From positions 1 to 64,000 of the forward strand of contig CAWJFP010000035.1 of NCBI GenBank assembly GCA_963842155.1: DNA of 64,000 nt, written 5' to 3'. A model generated the notes under the pieces. The model was not told where the DNA came from and did not search any database. It worked only from the letters and a program-made list of their open reading frames with translations. Positions 1 through 9,864 of this stretch are shown here, in pieces. The position numbers and the translations under genes were made by a program. Each line of letters opens with the position of its first letter. Within the stretch, counting starts at the first letter, position 1. The stretch is from CAWJFP01 sp963842155 (GTDB lineage Bacteria > Pseudomonadota > Alphaproteobacteria > JACZXZ01).

Positions 1-2
1 GC

Positions 3-89
3 GGCGAGCTGCACGCCGTCCACGTCCGTGCCGGACGCGCAAAAGGCCTGCGTATCGAGCCGCCGCCCGCCCAGACCGGCCTGTTCTGA
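3..89 (+). CDS. C-terminal tail of an unidentified protein (partial)
   Basis: An open frame enters from the window edge and ends at a TGA at 87-89, giving 28 residues that end in RIEPPPAQTGLF. I do not recognise the family. It is followed by a Shine-Dalgarno-like AAAGGAG and an ATG at 118, but that frame closes after four codons where the transposase remnant begins. The piece therefore looks cut off from its natural downstream gene. It may be foreign to the rest of the window. Confidence 0.3.
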   Translation, partial: GELHAVHVRAGRAKGLRIEPPPAQTGLF

Positions 90-119
90 CCCACACAATC
101 AGCAAAGGAGCAGTGTGAT

Positions 120-978
120 GCCCACACCATGACGGCGTGGAAGTCCAGGTCGAAGATCGCCTTGCCGGCGGTGGCCAGCCCGGCGCTGATCATCTTCTTG
201 TCGAGGGCGGCGAGGAGTTTCTGCTGGTGGTCATGGCAGAGCCGGGAGGAGTAATCGGTCAGTGCTGATTTCTTCGGCAGGACGGATAGCCCGGCGAACA
301 GGGCGCTGGCGGGGTCGGTGAGCAGGTCATCGACGTGGGACACGCGGCGGGTGCCGGTCAGCTTCAGCGCGAGCAGGGACAGCAGCCAGGAGATGGCGGG
401 GATGACCGAGGTGCCGGGGTAGCCCTGCTGGTCAGGGCGGGCAGGTCCAGGGATACCAGGTCGGGGATGGCCAGCAGCAGCCCGGCGAGCCGGGTCTCGG
501 CGCGGCCGGGGAACGCGGCGAAGTCTATGACGCCGGCCGGGGCAGGCCGGTTCGCCTGCGGTGGCCGGGCTGGCGCTGGCGGCGGGGCGGGGGCCGCGCA
601 GCAGCCGGCCGAAGCCTTCCTCGGCGAGGATCTGCCCGACCCCGGTGCGGTTGAGCGGGGTGCCCTCGGCGCGCAGCCGGGAGCTGATCTGGTAAACCGA
701 CAGGCCCGCCCGGCGCAGTTCGGTCACCCGGGCGCGGGCGCGGTCCTTGGCCGGGGCGGTCTTGGGGCCGGGCTTGCCGGGCGGGGCGAACAGCTCCAGC
801 TGCCCGGCCCGGAAGTCGCCCAGCAGGCTGGCCATGCTGGAGCGGGTGTAGCGCCGGCGCCGGCCTGCTCGACGGTCAGGTCCTCGGTGAAGTAGCCGCG
901 CAGCGCCTCATACCGGCGCTGGTTCGGGTGCGTGGCGCGGTGAAGTAACTCCGCGCCGGGGGCCGGTTCCGCTGTCAC
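120..978 (-). pseudogene. Actinobacterial-type transposase remnant, frameshifted and 3'-truncated
   Basis: Read on the minus strand from a GTG at 978, the N-terminus contains NQRRYEALRGYFTEDLTVEQ. After a frameshift near 855 it continues as YTRSSMASLLGDF and then a helix-turn-helix-like region ending ILAEEGFGRLLRGP. After two further compensating shifts (about 420-540) it reads YPGTSVIPAISWLLSLLALK, SHVDDLLTDPASALFAGL and KAIFDLDFHAVMVW. I recognise this as the N-terminal half of a DDE transposase type common in actinobacteria. Homology stops near 120, so the catalytic C-terminal half is absent. At least three indels make it non-functional. No terminal inverted repeats or target duplication could be identified at either edge. 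Confidence 0.6.
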
Positions 979-995
979 GCGCCCGGTCTACCAGC

Positions 996-1988
996 TTCTT
1001 CACCGGCGACGATTCCTTGCGCGGGCGGCCGATGGGGCGGGTAGCACTCCCGCTCGAGGCGATGGGCGCTCGCTTCCTCGCGCGCTCGGGCGGCAGGCTG
1101 CCGCTCGCCGTCGTCGGCACGGCCGAGCCGCTGCCCATCGCCTATCGACTGCCGGTGCCCTCGGCGCAGGTGAAGTCGGCGCTGCTGCTCGCCGGGCTCA
1201 ATACGCCGGGCCGCACCACGGTGATCGAGCCCGAGCCGACGCGCGACCATAGCGAGCGCATGCTGCGCTATTTCGGCGCCACGGTCGCGGTCGGCGTGAG
1301 CGCGGACGGCGCGCGCGAAATCGCTCTCGAAGGCCAGCCCGAGCTCGCCGCGCGCCGCTTGGCATTGCCGGCCGACATCTCCTCGGCCGCCTTCCCGATC
1401 GTCGCAGCGCTTCTGGTGCCGGGCTCGAGGGTCAGGCTGCCGGGCGTGGGCGTCAATCCGCTGCGCGCCGGCCTGCTCGCGAGCCTCGGCGAGATGGGCG
1501 CGCGGATCGTGCTCGAGAACGCGCGCGAGGAGGCGGGCGAGCCCGTCGCCGACCTTGTCGTCGAGGCGAGCGCACTCGAGGGCCTGCATGTGCCGGCCTC
1601 CCGCGCGCCCAGCATGATCGACGAATATCCCATCCTCGCTGTCGCCGCCGCCGCGGCCAAGGGCAAGAGCCGCTTCGACGGGCTCAAGGAGCTGCGCGTC
1701 AAGGAGAGCGACCGCCTCGCCGCCATCGCGGCGGGCCTCGCCGCCAACGGCGTCGCGGTCGAGATCGAGGGCGACAGCCTGATCATCGAGGGCGCGGGCG
1801 GGCCGGTGCCGGGCGGCGGGCGGGTCGCCACCCGGATGGACCATCGCATCGCCATGGCCTTCCTCGTGCTGGGCCTCGCCGCGCGCGCGCCCGTAGCGAT
1901 CGACGACGGCGCCATGATCGATACCAGCTTCCCCGGCTTCGCCGCGCTCATGAACAAGCTCGGCGCGCAGATCGCGGAGGCCGCGTGA
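996..1988 (+). pseudogene. aroA: 3-phosphoshikimate 1-carboxyvinyltransferase (EPSP synthase), 5'-truncated
   Basis: EPSP synthase joins shikimate-3-phosphate and phosphoenolpyruvate in the aromatic amino acid pathway. About 330 residues are present, against roughly 440 in the family. Homology begins abruptly at FFTGDDSLRGRPMGRV (codon at 996), so about the first quarter is missing. What remains is well conserved: PEPTRDHSERML, the LRVKESDRLAAIA active-site loop and the DHRIAMAF motif near the C-terminus. An internal TTG or ATG (1017, 1032) could not restore a complete two-domain enzyme. The stop overlaps the cmk start (GTGA), an arrangement usual in this class. The truncation coincides with the transposase edge. 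Confidence 0.85.
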
Positions 1989-2632
1989 TCATCGCGCTCG
2001 ACGGTCCCGCGGCCTCGGGCAAAGGCACGCTCGGCAGGCGGCTCGCCGAGCGCTTCGGCCTCGCCTATCTCGACACGGGTTTGCTCTACCGGGCGGTCGC
2101 CGCCAAGCTCGCCCGCGCCGGCCAGGAGCCCTCCGACGAGGCGGCGGCGACGACCGCGGCGCGCGACCTCACCCTCGCCGAGCTCGGAGATCCCGCCTTG
2201 CGCGAGGACGGCTACGCCGCGGCGGCCTCCAAGGTGGCGGCGATCCCGGCGGTCAGGCAGGCCCTGCTCGAGCTGCAGCGCCGCTTCGCGAAATCGCCGC
2301 CCTGCGGCAAGAAAGGCGCCGTGCTCGACGGGCGCGATATCGGCACCGTGATCTGCCCCGACGCCGACGCCAAGCTCTATGTGACCGCCGACCTGGAGAC
2401 CCGGGCCGGCCGGCGCCATAAGGAGTTGCGGGATCGCGGCATTGACATTATATATGCGCGCGTCCTGCAGGATCTTAAGGAGCGCGACGCGCGCGACAGC
2501 GGCCGCCTGGCGGCGCCGCTCAAGCGCGCCGCCGACGCCTTCCCGCTCGATACCAGCGGGCTCGACGCGGACCAGGCTTTCGCGGCCGCGGTTCACTATA
2601 TCCTGAAGACGACCGGCGGCGACCGGCCTTGA
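1985..2632 (+). CDS. cmk: Cytidylate kinase
   Basis: Phosphorylates CMP and dCMP with ATP in the cytosol, feeding pyrimidine nucleotide pools. The 215-residue product has the family's usual length. It opens with the P-loop GPAASGKGTLGRRLA, followed by LDTGLLYRAVA (substrate site) and, near residue 117, DGRDIGTVICPDA. The GTG start overlaps the aroA stop by four bases, implying translational coupling. The gene sits between aroA and rpsA, as is common in Proteobacteria. No disruption is seen. Confidence 0.95.
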   Translation: MIIALDGPAASGKGTLGRRLAERFGLAYLDTGLLYRAVAAKLARAGQEPSDEAAATTAARDLTLAELGDPALREDGYAAAASKVAAIPAVRQALLELQRRFAKSPPCGKKGAVLDGRDIGTVICPDADAKLYVTADLETRAGRRHKELRDRGIDIIYARVLQDLKERDARDSGRLAAPLKRAADAFPLDTSGLDADQAFAAAVHYILKTTGGDRP

Positions 2633-2715
2633 GCCGGCTGCCGCGTTGTTCGAGCAAAGACCGCCGAAACCAACCGGCTGGCCGGAAAACATGCAACGAT
2701 GATTGGAGCTGCTGA

Positions 2716-4551
2716 ATGACCGATATCGCTACCGAGACCGCCTCCGCGGGCGCCGCCGGCGCCCATGACGAAAGCTTCGCCTCGCTCCTCGAGGAGAGCC
2801 TGCGCAGCCAAGACAGTTTCGAGCATGCCGTAGTCAAGGGCCGCGTCGTCGGCATCGAGGCCGATTACGCGCTCATCGACGTCGGGCTCAAATCCGAGGG
2901 CCGCGTCCCGCTCAAGGAGTTCGCCACGCCAGGCAGCTCGGCGAAGGTGCAGATCGGCGATCTCGTCGACGTCTATGTCGAGCGCATCGAGGACAAGAAC
3001 GGCGAGGCGGTGCTGAGCCGAGAGAAGGCGCGGCGCGAGGAGGCCTGGACGCAGCTCGAGCGCGCCTTCAAGGAGCAGCAGCGCGTCACCGGCGTCATAT
3101 TCGGCCGCGTCAAGGGCGGCTTCACGGTTGATTTGAACGGCGCCGTCGCCTTCCTGCCCGGCAGCCAGGTCGATATCCGCCCGGTGCGCGACGTGACCCC
3201 GCTGATGGGCCAGCCGCAGCCCTTCCAGATTCTCAAGATGGACCGCCAGCGCGGCAACATCGTCGTCTCGCGCCGCGCCGTGCTGGAGGAGACCCGCGCC
3301 GAGGCGCGCTCGGAGCTCGTCGCCAACCTCAAGGAAGGCCAGGTGCTCAAGGGCGTGGTGAAGAACATCACCGACTACGGCGCCTTCGTCGATCTGGGCG
3401 GCGTCGACGGCCTGCTCCACGTCACCGATATCGCCTGGCGCCGCATCAACCATCCCTCCGAGGCGCTGCATATCGGGCAGAACGTCGAGGTGCAGGTCAT
3501 CCGTTTCAACCCGGAGACGCAGCGCATCTCGCTCGGCATGAAGCAGCTGGAGGCCGATCCCTGGGAGGGCGTGGCGCTCAAATATCCGGCGGGGGCCAAG
3601 TTCAAGGGCCGCGTCACCAACATCACCGACTACGGCGCCTTCGTCGAGCTCGAGCCCGGGATCGAGGGGCTCGTCCATGTCTCCGAGATGAGCTGGACCA
3701 AGAAGAACGTGCATCCCGGCAAGATCGTCTCGACCAGCCAGGAGGTCGAGGTCATGGTGCTCGACGTCGATCCGCAGAAGCGCCGGATCAGCCTGGGCCT
3801 CAAGCAATGCCTCGACAATCCCTGGGAGGCCTTCCTCGAGAAGTACCCGGCGGGCACCGAGCTCGAGGGCGAGATCAAGAACATCACCGAGTTCGGGCTC
3901 TTCGTCGGCCTGCCCGGCGAGATCGACGGCATGGTGCATCTCTCCGACCTCGACTGGAGCCGCCCGGGCGAGGAGGCGATCAAGGACTACAAGAAGGGCG
4001 ACCGGATCAAGGTCAAGGTGCTCGACGTCGACGTCGAGAAGGAGCGCGTCTCCTTGGGCGTCAAGCAGCTCACCGACGACCCCTTCGAGCGCACCGCGAC
4101 CGCGGTCAAGAAGGGCGACATGGTCACCTGCACGGTCACCAAGATCCTCGACAACGGCATCGAGGTGGCGGTGGCCGACGGCGCCACGGGCTTCGTGCGC
4201 AAGGCCGAGCTCTCGCGCGACCGCGTCGACCAGCGGCCCGACCGCTTCGCCGTGGGCGACAAGGTCGACGCCAAGGTGGTCTCGATCGACCGCTCGACCC
4301 GGCGCTACAGCCTTTCAATCAAGGCGCGCGAGATCGAGGAGGACAAACAGGCCATGGCGCAATATGGCTCGTCCGACAGCGGCGCCTCCTTGGGCGACAT
4401 CTTGGGCGCGGCGTTGAGCAAGGCGCAGCGCGGCAAGTCCAAAGGCGAGAAAGGCGAGAAACCGGCCAAGGGCGCCAAGGCCGGCGAGGACAGCGAGAAA
4501 GCGGAAGAAGAGGAGAGCGAGGAGGCCGAGCCCGCGGGCGACGCCGAATAG
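2716..4551 (+). CDS. rpsA: 30S ribosomal protein S1
   Basis: S1 binds mRNA and helps unfold and dock it on the 30S subunit. The 611-residue product contains six consecutive S1 (OB-fold) repeats from about residue 35 to 540, recognisable from recurring ITDYGAFV and ISLG(L/M)KQ segments (for example KNITDYGAFVDLGGVDGLLH). The C-terminal ~60 residues are a charged Lys/Glu-rich tail without S1 fold. The ATG at 2716 follows GGAGCTGCTGA, an acceptable ribosome binding site. The 83-base gap after cmk may hold the leader through which S1 often controls its own synthesis, but I see no defined structure there. Confidence 0.97.
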   Translation: MTDIATETASAGAAGAHDESFASLLEESLRSQDSFEHAVVKGRVVGIEADYALIDVGLKSEGRVPLKEFATPGSSAKVQIGDLVDVYVERIEDKNGEAVLSREKARREEAWTQLERAFKEQQRVTGVIFGRVKGGFTVDLNGAVAFLPGSQVDIRPVRDVTPLMGQPQPFQILKMDRQRGNIVVSRRAVLEETRAEARSELVANLKEGQVLKGVVKNITDYGAFVDLGGVDGLLHVTDIAWRRINHPSEALHIGQNVEVQVIRFNPETQRISLGMKQLEADPWEGVALKYPAGAKFKGRVTNITDYGAFVELEPGIEGLVHVSEMSWTKKNVHPGKIVSTSQEVEVMVLDVDPQKRRISLGLKQCLDNPWEAFLEKYPAGTELEGEIKNITEFGLFVGLPGEIDGMVHLSDLDWSRPGEEAIKDYKKGDRIKVKVLDVDVEKERVSLGVKQLTDDPFERTATAVKKGDMVTCTVTKILDNGIEVAVADGATGFVRKAELSRDRVDQRPDRFAVGDKVDAKVVSIDRSTRRYSLSIKAREIEEDKQAMAQYGSSDSGASLGDILGAALSKAQRGKSKGEKGEKPAKGAKAGEDSEKAEEEESEEAEPAGDAE

Positions 4552-4776
4552 GCGCGGGCCTCGCGTTTCCGGCGCGGCCCCGGCACTTGCCCAGCGCGCA
4601 CCGCACTTCCCATCCCCGGCGTCATCGCGCCCGCGCTTCGTTCCCCCTCCGGCGGCGATCCGAAAAACGCCGCTATCTGAGAGGCTTATGCTTGACGGCT
4701 CGGCGCCGCTCTGGCACCCTTCGAGGCAACCGCTCGAGGTCTCGAGGGGAAGCGGGGAGAAGCGGGGGGGAGATCG

Positions 4777-5061
4777 ATGACGAAGTCCGAGCTCATTCTG
4801 CACCTCGCGGAAATCAATCCGCATCTCTTCCAGCGGGACATCGAGCGCATCGTATCGACGATCTTCGAGGAGATCTCCGCCGCCTTGGCGCGAGGCGACC
4901 GCGTCGAGCTGCGCGGCTTCGGCGCCTTCTCGGTGAAGCGGCGGGGCTCGCGGCTGGGGCGCAATCCGCGCACCGGCGAAGCGGTGGCGGTGAGCGAGAA
5001 GCACATCCCCTTCTTCAAGACCGGCAAAGAGTTGCGCGAGCGCCTGAATGCCAAGAAGTAG
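4777..5061 (+). CDS. ihfB: Integration host factor subunit beta
   Basis: A 94-residue member of the HU/IHF family, the DNA-bending nucleoid protein that pairs with IhfA. It starts MTKSELILHLAE and carries the signature RVELRGFGAFSVKRR and the minor-groove arm segment GRNPRTGEAV, with the invariant Pro that intercalates into DNA. The C-terminus PFFKTGKELRERLN fits the beta subunit. A strong GGGGGAG lies just before the ATG. Its position directly after rpsA is the standard alpha- and gammaproteobacterial arrangement, which favours IhfB over HU. Confidence 0.93.
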   Translation: MTKSELILHLAEINPHLFQRDIERIVSTIFEEISAALARGDRVELRGFGAFSVKRRGSRLGRNPRTGEAVAVSEKHIPFFKTGKELRERLNAKK

Positions 5062-5082
5062 CTCGCGCGCGGGTTGTAGGCG

Positions 5083-5463
5083 ATGAGGCGGCTCGTCGGC
5101 TCCGTCGCCGGCCTCTTCGCGGCCCTTCTGCTGATTCTTTTCGCGGTCTCGAATCGCGCCCCGGTCGAGCTCAAGCTCGAGCCGCTGCCCTATGTCCTGG
5201 ACCTGCCGCTCTATGCGCTGCTGCTCGGCACGCTCGTGCTGGGCTTCCTTTTGGGCGCCGTCGCGGCCTTTTTCGCGAGCCAGCGCACGCGCCGGCGCGC
5301 GCGGCGCGCCGAGGCCGAGGCCGCGCGGCTCGAGGCGGCGCTCAGGCAGGCACGCGCGGAGCTCGATAAGCGCCTCGCCGCCGAGGCGGCGCTCGCCCGC
5401 TCGGCCAAGGGCCTGCCGGCGCCGCCCGGCGCCTTGCCGCGCTCGCTGCCCAAGGCGAGCTAG
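5083..5463 (+). CDS. lapA: LapA-domain (DUF1049) inner-membrane protein
   Basis: The 126-residue protein has two predicted membrane helices (about residues 4-22 and 38-60), followed by a cytosolic Arg/Glu/Ala-rich coiled-coil segment (about 65-105). This is the layout of LapA (lipopolysaccharide assembly protein A family). In enterobacteria LapA/LapB tune LpxC turnover and hence LPS synthesis; whether this one does so is inferred. It lies 21 bases after ihfB, so it is probably co-transcribed. The last ~20 residues are Pro/Ala-rich. Confidence 0.8.
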   Translation: MRRLVGSVAGLFAALLLILFAVSNRAPVELKLEPLPYVLDLPLYALLLGTLVLGFLLGAVAAFFASQRTRRRARRAEAEAARLEAALRQARAELDKRLAAEAALARSAKGLPAPPGALPRSLPKAS

Positions 5464-5497
5464 GGCCGCCCGATCGCGGCGACGGCGCCGAACCCCC

Positions 5498-6460
5498 ATG
5501 CGCATCGTCACCGCCGCGGAGGTCGAACAGGCGCTCGACGAGGCCGAGCTCGTCGAGCGGCTGCGCGCCGCCTTCATCGAAGGCTGCGTCTCGCCGCTCA
5601 GGAGCCATCACGACATCAAGCTGCCGGGCGCGCCGGACGCCACGTTGCTGCTCATGCCGGCCTGGCGGGAGGGCGGCGATATCGGCATCAAGCTCGTTAC
5701 CATCTTCCCCGGCAACGCCGCGAAGGGTGTGCCGAGCGTGCAGGGCTTTTACGTTCTGCTCGACGGGACGACGGGCCAGGCGCGCGCGGTCATCGACGCG
5801 CGCCTGCTCACCGCCAAGCGCACGGCGGCCGCCTCGGCGCTCGCCTCGAGCTATCTCTCCCATCGCGGCGCCGCGCGGCTCCTGATGGTCGGCACCGGCA
5901 TGCTCGCGGCCTATCTCGTCCAGGCCCATGCCACCATCCGCCCGATCCGCAAGGTCATGCTTTGGGGACGCAGCCATGAGAAGGCGAGGGCCCTCGCCGC
6001 GCGCCTCGACCATGCGGGGCTGAGGGTGGAGGCGGTCGCCGATCTGGCCGACGCCGTGCCGCGCGCCGACATCGTCTCCTGCGCCACGCTCGCTCAAGAG
6101 CCGCTCATCCACGGCGCCTGGCTCAAAGCGGGGCAGCATCTCGATCTCGTGGGCGGCTATACGCCCGAGATGCGCGAGGCGGACGACGAGGCGGTGCAGC
6201 GCGCCCGCGTCTTCGTCGATACCCGCGCGGGCGCGCTCAAGGAGGCGGGGGACATCGTCCGGCCGCTCGCGAGCGGCGTCCTCGCCGAGTCCGCCATCCA
6301 GGGCGACCTCTACGAGCTTTGCCGCAACCAGCGCATGGGCCGGCAGGGGGAGGACGAGATCACGCTCTTCAAGTCGGTGGGGGCTGCGATCGAGGATCTG
6401 GCCGCGGCGCGGCTGGTCTTGGAAAGGCTGCCCGGTGGACAGGTTCCCTCAGAAATATAA
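5498..6460 (+). CDS. Ornithine cyclodeaminase / mu-crystallin family protein
   Basis: A 320-residue NAD(P)-dependent enzyme of the ornithine cyclodeaminase/alanine dehydrogenase/mu-crystallin family. From the ATG at 5498 it reads MRIVTAAEVEQALDEAEL; longer upstream starts fall inside lapA. Visible family features are KLVTIFPGNAAKGVPSVQGF, the substrate/nucleotide segment DARLLTAKRTAAASALAS, and the Rossmann core around LMVGTGMLAAYLVQAHA. The true substrate (ornithine, alanine, proline analogues or ketimines) cannot be told from sequence. The stop codon lies inside the inverted repeat in front of ahcY. Confidence 0.85.
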   Translation: MRIVTAAEVEQALDEAELVERLRAAFIEGCVSPLRSHHDIKLPGAPDATLLLMPAWREGGDIGIKLVTIFPGNAAKGVPSVQGFYVLLDGTTGQARAVIDARLLTAKRTAAASALASSYLSHRGAARLLMVGTGMLAAYLVQAHATIRPIRKVMLWGRSHEKARALAARLDHAGLRVEAVADLADAVPRADIVSCATLAQEPLIHGAWLKAGQHLDLVGGYTPEMREADDEAVQRARVFVDTRAGALKEAGDIVRPLASGVLAESAIQGDLYELCRNQRMGRQGEDEITLFKSVGAAIEDLAAARLVLERLPGGQVPSEI

Positions 6461-6485
6461 CGACATAAACATGTCTTTATATTTC
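6452..6485. promoter_or_regulatory. 34-bp inverted repeat upstream of ahcY, probable operator
   Basis: Two 15-base arms, GAAATATAACGACAT and ATGTCTTTATATTTC, match at 14 of 15 positions around a 4-base centre (AAAC). The AT-rich composition contrasts with the GC-rich surroundings, and no T-tract follows, so a terminator is unlikely. The ATAAA-N6-TTTAT core resembles operators described for SahR-type (ArsR-family) regulators of S-adenosylhomocysteine recycling in Proteobacteria. That assignment is an inference from memory of the motif and from the target gene. Confidence 0.6.
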
Positions 6486-6594
6486 ACTTGATCTCAAGCG
6501 AAACCGCTGATATAGCGCCGTCCTGAGCCGGGAGATTCGACCGTCGCCCCCGAGGCGCGGCCGATCGGCGACATAGCCCCATGGAGAGAGCCTC

Positions 6595-8006
<1,412 letters not shown>

Positions 8007-8016
<10 letters not shown>

Positions 8017-8056
8017 GCGTCGAGAAGAGATCCGGTATTGAGCGTCGAGAAGAGAT
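8007..8056. repeat. Perfect 25-bp tandem duplication at the ahcY stop codon
   Basis: Positions 8007-8031 and 8032-8056 are identical 25-base units beginning CCGGTATTGAGCG. The first unit contains the last ahcY codons and its TGA; the second lies just downstream and repeats the stop. Being exact, it looks recent, consistent with replication slippage. Confidence 0.95.
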
Positions 8057-8086
8057 AAGGTCGCCGCGCACCCCCAGGGCTCAAAT

Positions 8087-8172
8087 CGTCATGGCCGGCC
8101 CGTGCCGGCCATCCACGTCTTGACTGCCTTCGAAAGAAAGACATCGATGCCCGGCACAAGGCCGGGCATGAC
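8087..8172. repeat. Dispersed intergenic palindromic element, copy A
   Basis: The element starts GTCATGGCCGGC with a matching GCCGGCC arm followed by ATCCACG, then AAAGAAAGAC, and ends with a second hairpin (GCCCGGC...GCCGGGC) and CATGAC. Its two ends are inverted (GTCATG...CATGAC). It matches in layout the common alphaproteobacterial intergenic palindrome and resembles copy B at 13713-13840. It lies between convergent ahcY and the dehydrogenase gene. Confidence 0.75.
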
Positions 8173-8243
8173 AATTTGATGAATGAATTTACCGCAGCGC
8201 TCACAACTCAGAAACGGCGCATCGCCGACCGCTGCGCATAGCG

Positions 8244-9131
8244 TCACGAGATCATCGGCGTGGGGTCGGAGAGCGCGATCAATGCGCTCGGCTCGAGCTC
8301 GGCGGCGCCGCGCGCGATGAGTTGGCGGAAGAGCTGCGCCGCGGTCGCTGCCATGGGCAGCGCCGTCGTCGTCTCGCGCCCCAGCGCCAAGATCGTGTCG
8401 AGATCCTTCATGATGGTGCTGACATGGCCGACGGGGGGCGAGAACTTCCGCGCCGCCAGCCGCGGCTGGAACAGCTGCATCAGGATCGAATCGGCGAAGC
8501 CGCCCTTCAGGCATTCGGGCAGGCGGCCTGCATCGATGCCCGCGTCGAGGGCGAGGCGCGTCATCTCGGCGAGGGCGGCGAGCGTGCAGCCGACGATGAG
8601 CTGGTTGCAGAGCTTGGTCGTCTGGCCGGCGCCGACCGGGCCCATATGGGTGAGCCGCTGGCAGAGCGGCGCCAGAAGCGGTCGCGCGCGCTCGATCTCG
8701 CCCGCCTCGCCGCCCGCCATGATGGCGAGCGTGCCGGCGACGGCACCGGGGACGCCGCCCGTGACGGGCGCGTCGATCCAGCCCGATCTGCGCTCGCTTC
8801 CGAGCCGCGCCGCCATGCGCCGCGTCGCCTCGGGCTCGATGCTGGAATGATCGACAAGCAGGCTGCCCGGCCGCAGGCCTTCGGCCACGCCCCGCGGCCC
8901 GAACACCACCTCCTCGACCGCCTTGGTGTCGCTGACGCATAAGAGCACGACGGTCGAGCGTTCGCCGAGCGCCGCGGCGCTCCCTGCGGCCTTGGCCCCT
9001 TCCGCCAGGAGCGGCGCCAGTTTCGCGGGTGAGCGGTTCCAGACCGTGACGCGCTGGCCCGCCGCCAAGAGGCGCCGCGTCATCGGCGTCCCCATCAGGC
9101 CCAGGCCGATGAAACCGATCTCCTCGCTCAT
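8244..9131 (-). CDS. NAD(P)-dependent beta-hydroxyacid dehydrogenase (3-hydroxyisobutyrate dehydrogenase family)
   Basis: A 295-residue oxidoreductase. The N-terminus IGFIGLGLMGTPMTRRLLAA is the Rossmann signature of the family. Further on are DAPVTGGVPGAVAGTLAIMA (substrate-binding motif) and GAGQTTKLCNQLIVG containing the catalytic Lys. Substrates in the family include 3-hydroxyisobutyrate, tartronate semialdehyde and related short hydroxyacids; sequence alone does not choose between them. The C-terminal domain is all-helical, as usual. The gene is monocistronic, convergent with ahcY, and followed by repeat copy A. Confidence 0.85.
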   Translation of the reverse strand: MSEEIGFIGLGLMGTPMTRRLLAAGQRVTVWNRSPAKLAPLLAEGAKAAGSAAALGERSTVVLLCVSDTKAVEEVVFGPRGVAEGLRPGSLLVDHSSIEPEATRRMAARLGSERRSGWIDAPVTGGVPGAVAGTLAIMAGGEAGEIERARPLLAPLCQRLTHMGPVGAGQTTKLCNQLIVGCTLAALAEMTRLALDAGIDAGRLPECLKGGFADSILMQLFQPRLAARKFSPPVGHVSTIMKDLDTILALGRETTTALPMAATAAQLFRQLIARGAAELEPSALIALSDPTPMIS

Positions 9132-9230
9132 GGCGGCACTCCTCGGCTATGCGCGCTTCGCGCGCGCCGCCGCATCATGCCGGATCGGCGGCCAAGCTAG
9201 CTATATGGAACTCGCCATTGGGAACGCGCC

Positions 9231-9264
9231 AAAAGAAAACGGGCCCGGCCTTGGGCCGAGCCCG
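9231..9264 (-). terminator. Rho-independent terminator of the cold-shock gene
   Basis: On the minus strand the sequence CGGGCTCGGCC - CAA - GGCCGGGCCCG forms an 11-bp stem with one mismatch and a 3-base loop, directly followed by TTTTCTTTT. It lies about 95 bases downstream of the cspA-like stop. Confidence 0.8.
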
Positions 9265-9359
9265 CTCGTCAATTCCTCGCCGCTCCCTTTGAGGGGAGCG
9301 GCGGCGGAAGGCCGCTGCGTCGGACCCTTGCGGGCGCCGCGCGCGGCCCCTCCGAAGCC

Positions 9360-9566
9360 TTAGGCCGACTTCAGATTGATGGCCGAAACGCGCCCGTCGC
9401 GGCCGCGCTCCAGCTCATAATTCACCGACTGCCCCTCGACGAGGCTGCCGAGGTCCGACCGCTCGACGGCGCTCACATGGACGAAGACGTCCTTGGAGCC
9501 GTCGGCCGGCTGGATGAAGCCGAAGCCGCGCTGGCTGTTGAAGAATTTCACAGTACCGGTAGCCAT
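9360..9566 (-). CDS. cspA: Cold-shock domain protein
   Basis: A 68-residue single-domain CspA-family RNA/ssDNA chaperone. The start MATGTVKFFNSQRGFGFIQP includes RNP-1-like (GFGFI) and is followed by the RNP-2 segment DVFVHVSAVE. The ATG at 9566 has a perfect AGGAGG six bases upstream, so a ten-residue longer reading (9596) is rejected. As in other csp genes there is a long untranslated leader before the next gene (9567-9864), where post-transcriptional cold control usually acts. Paralog number cannot be judged, so the symbol is a family name. Confidence 0.93.
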   Translation of the reverse strand: MATGTVKFFNSQRGFGFIQPADGSKDVFVHVSAVERSDLGSLVEGQSVNYELERGRDGRVSAINLKSA

Positions 9567-9864
9567 GATGGCCTCCTGTAGAAAGTTGAAAATCACGCCG
9601 CGCGATCGTCGCGCGACGTTGAGCAGATACCGGCCTCATGGTTTGCTGAGATGGCTGCGCCCCAATCGGGGGCAGAATCGGCAAGCGCCGAAGCAGATAC
9701 TGATGCCGCTTACATAGGACCTATCGCGCCTCCGCACAAGCCCCGGGCGCAAGAGGGACTGCCGAGCCGGCGGGGGCCTGTGGTAGAGTTGCCACGGTAA
9801 ACGACCCCCGGGGGCGGCGTGCCGGCTCCGGAGAGGCAAGAAACCCGACAGACGGGGGAGGACG

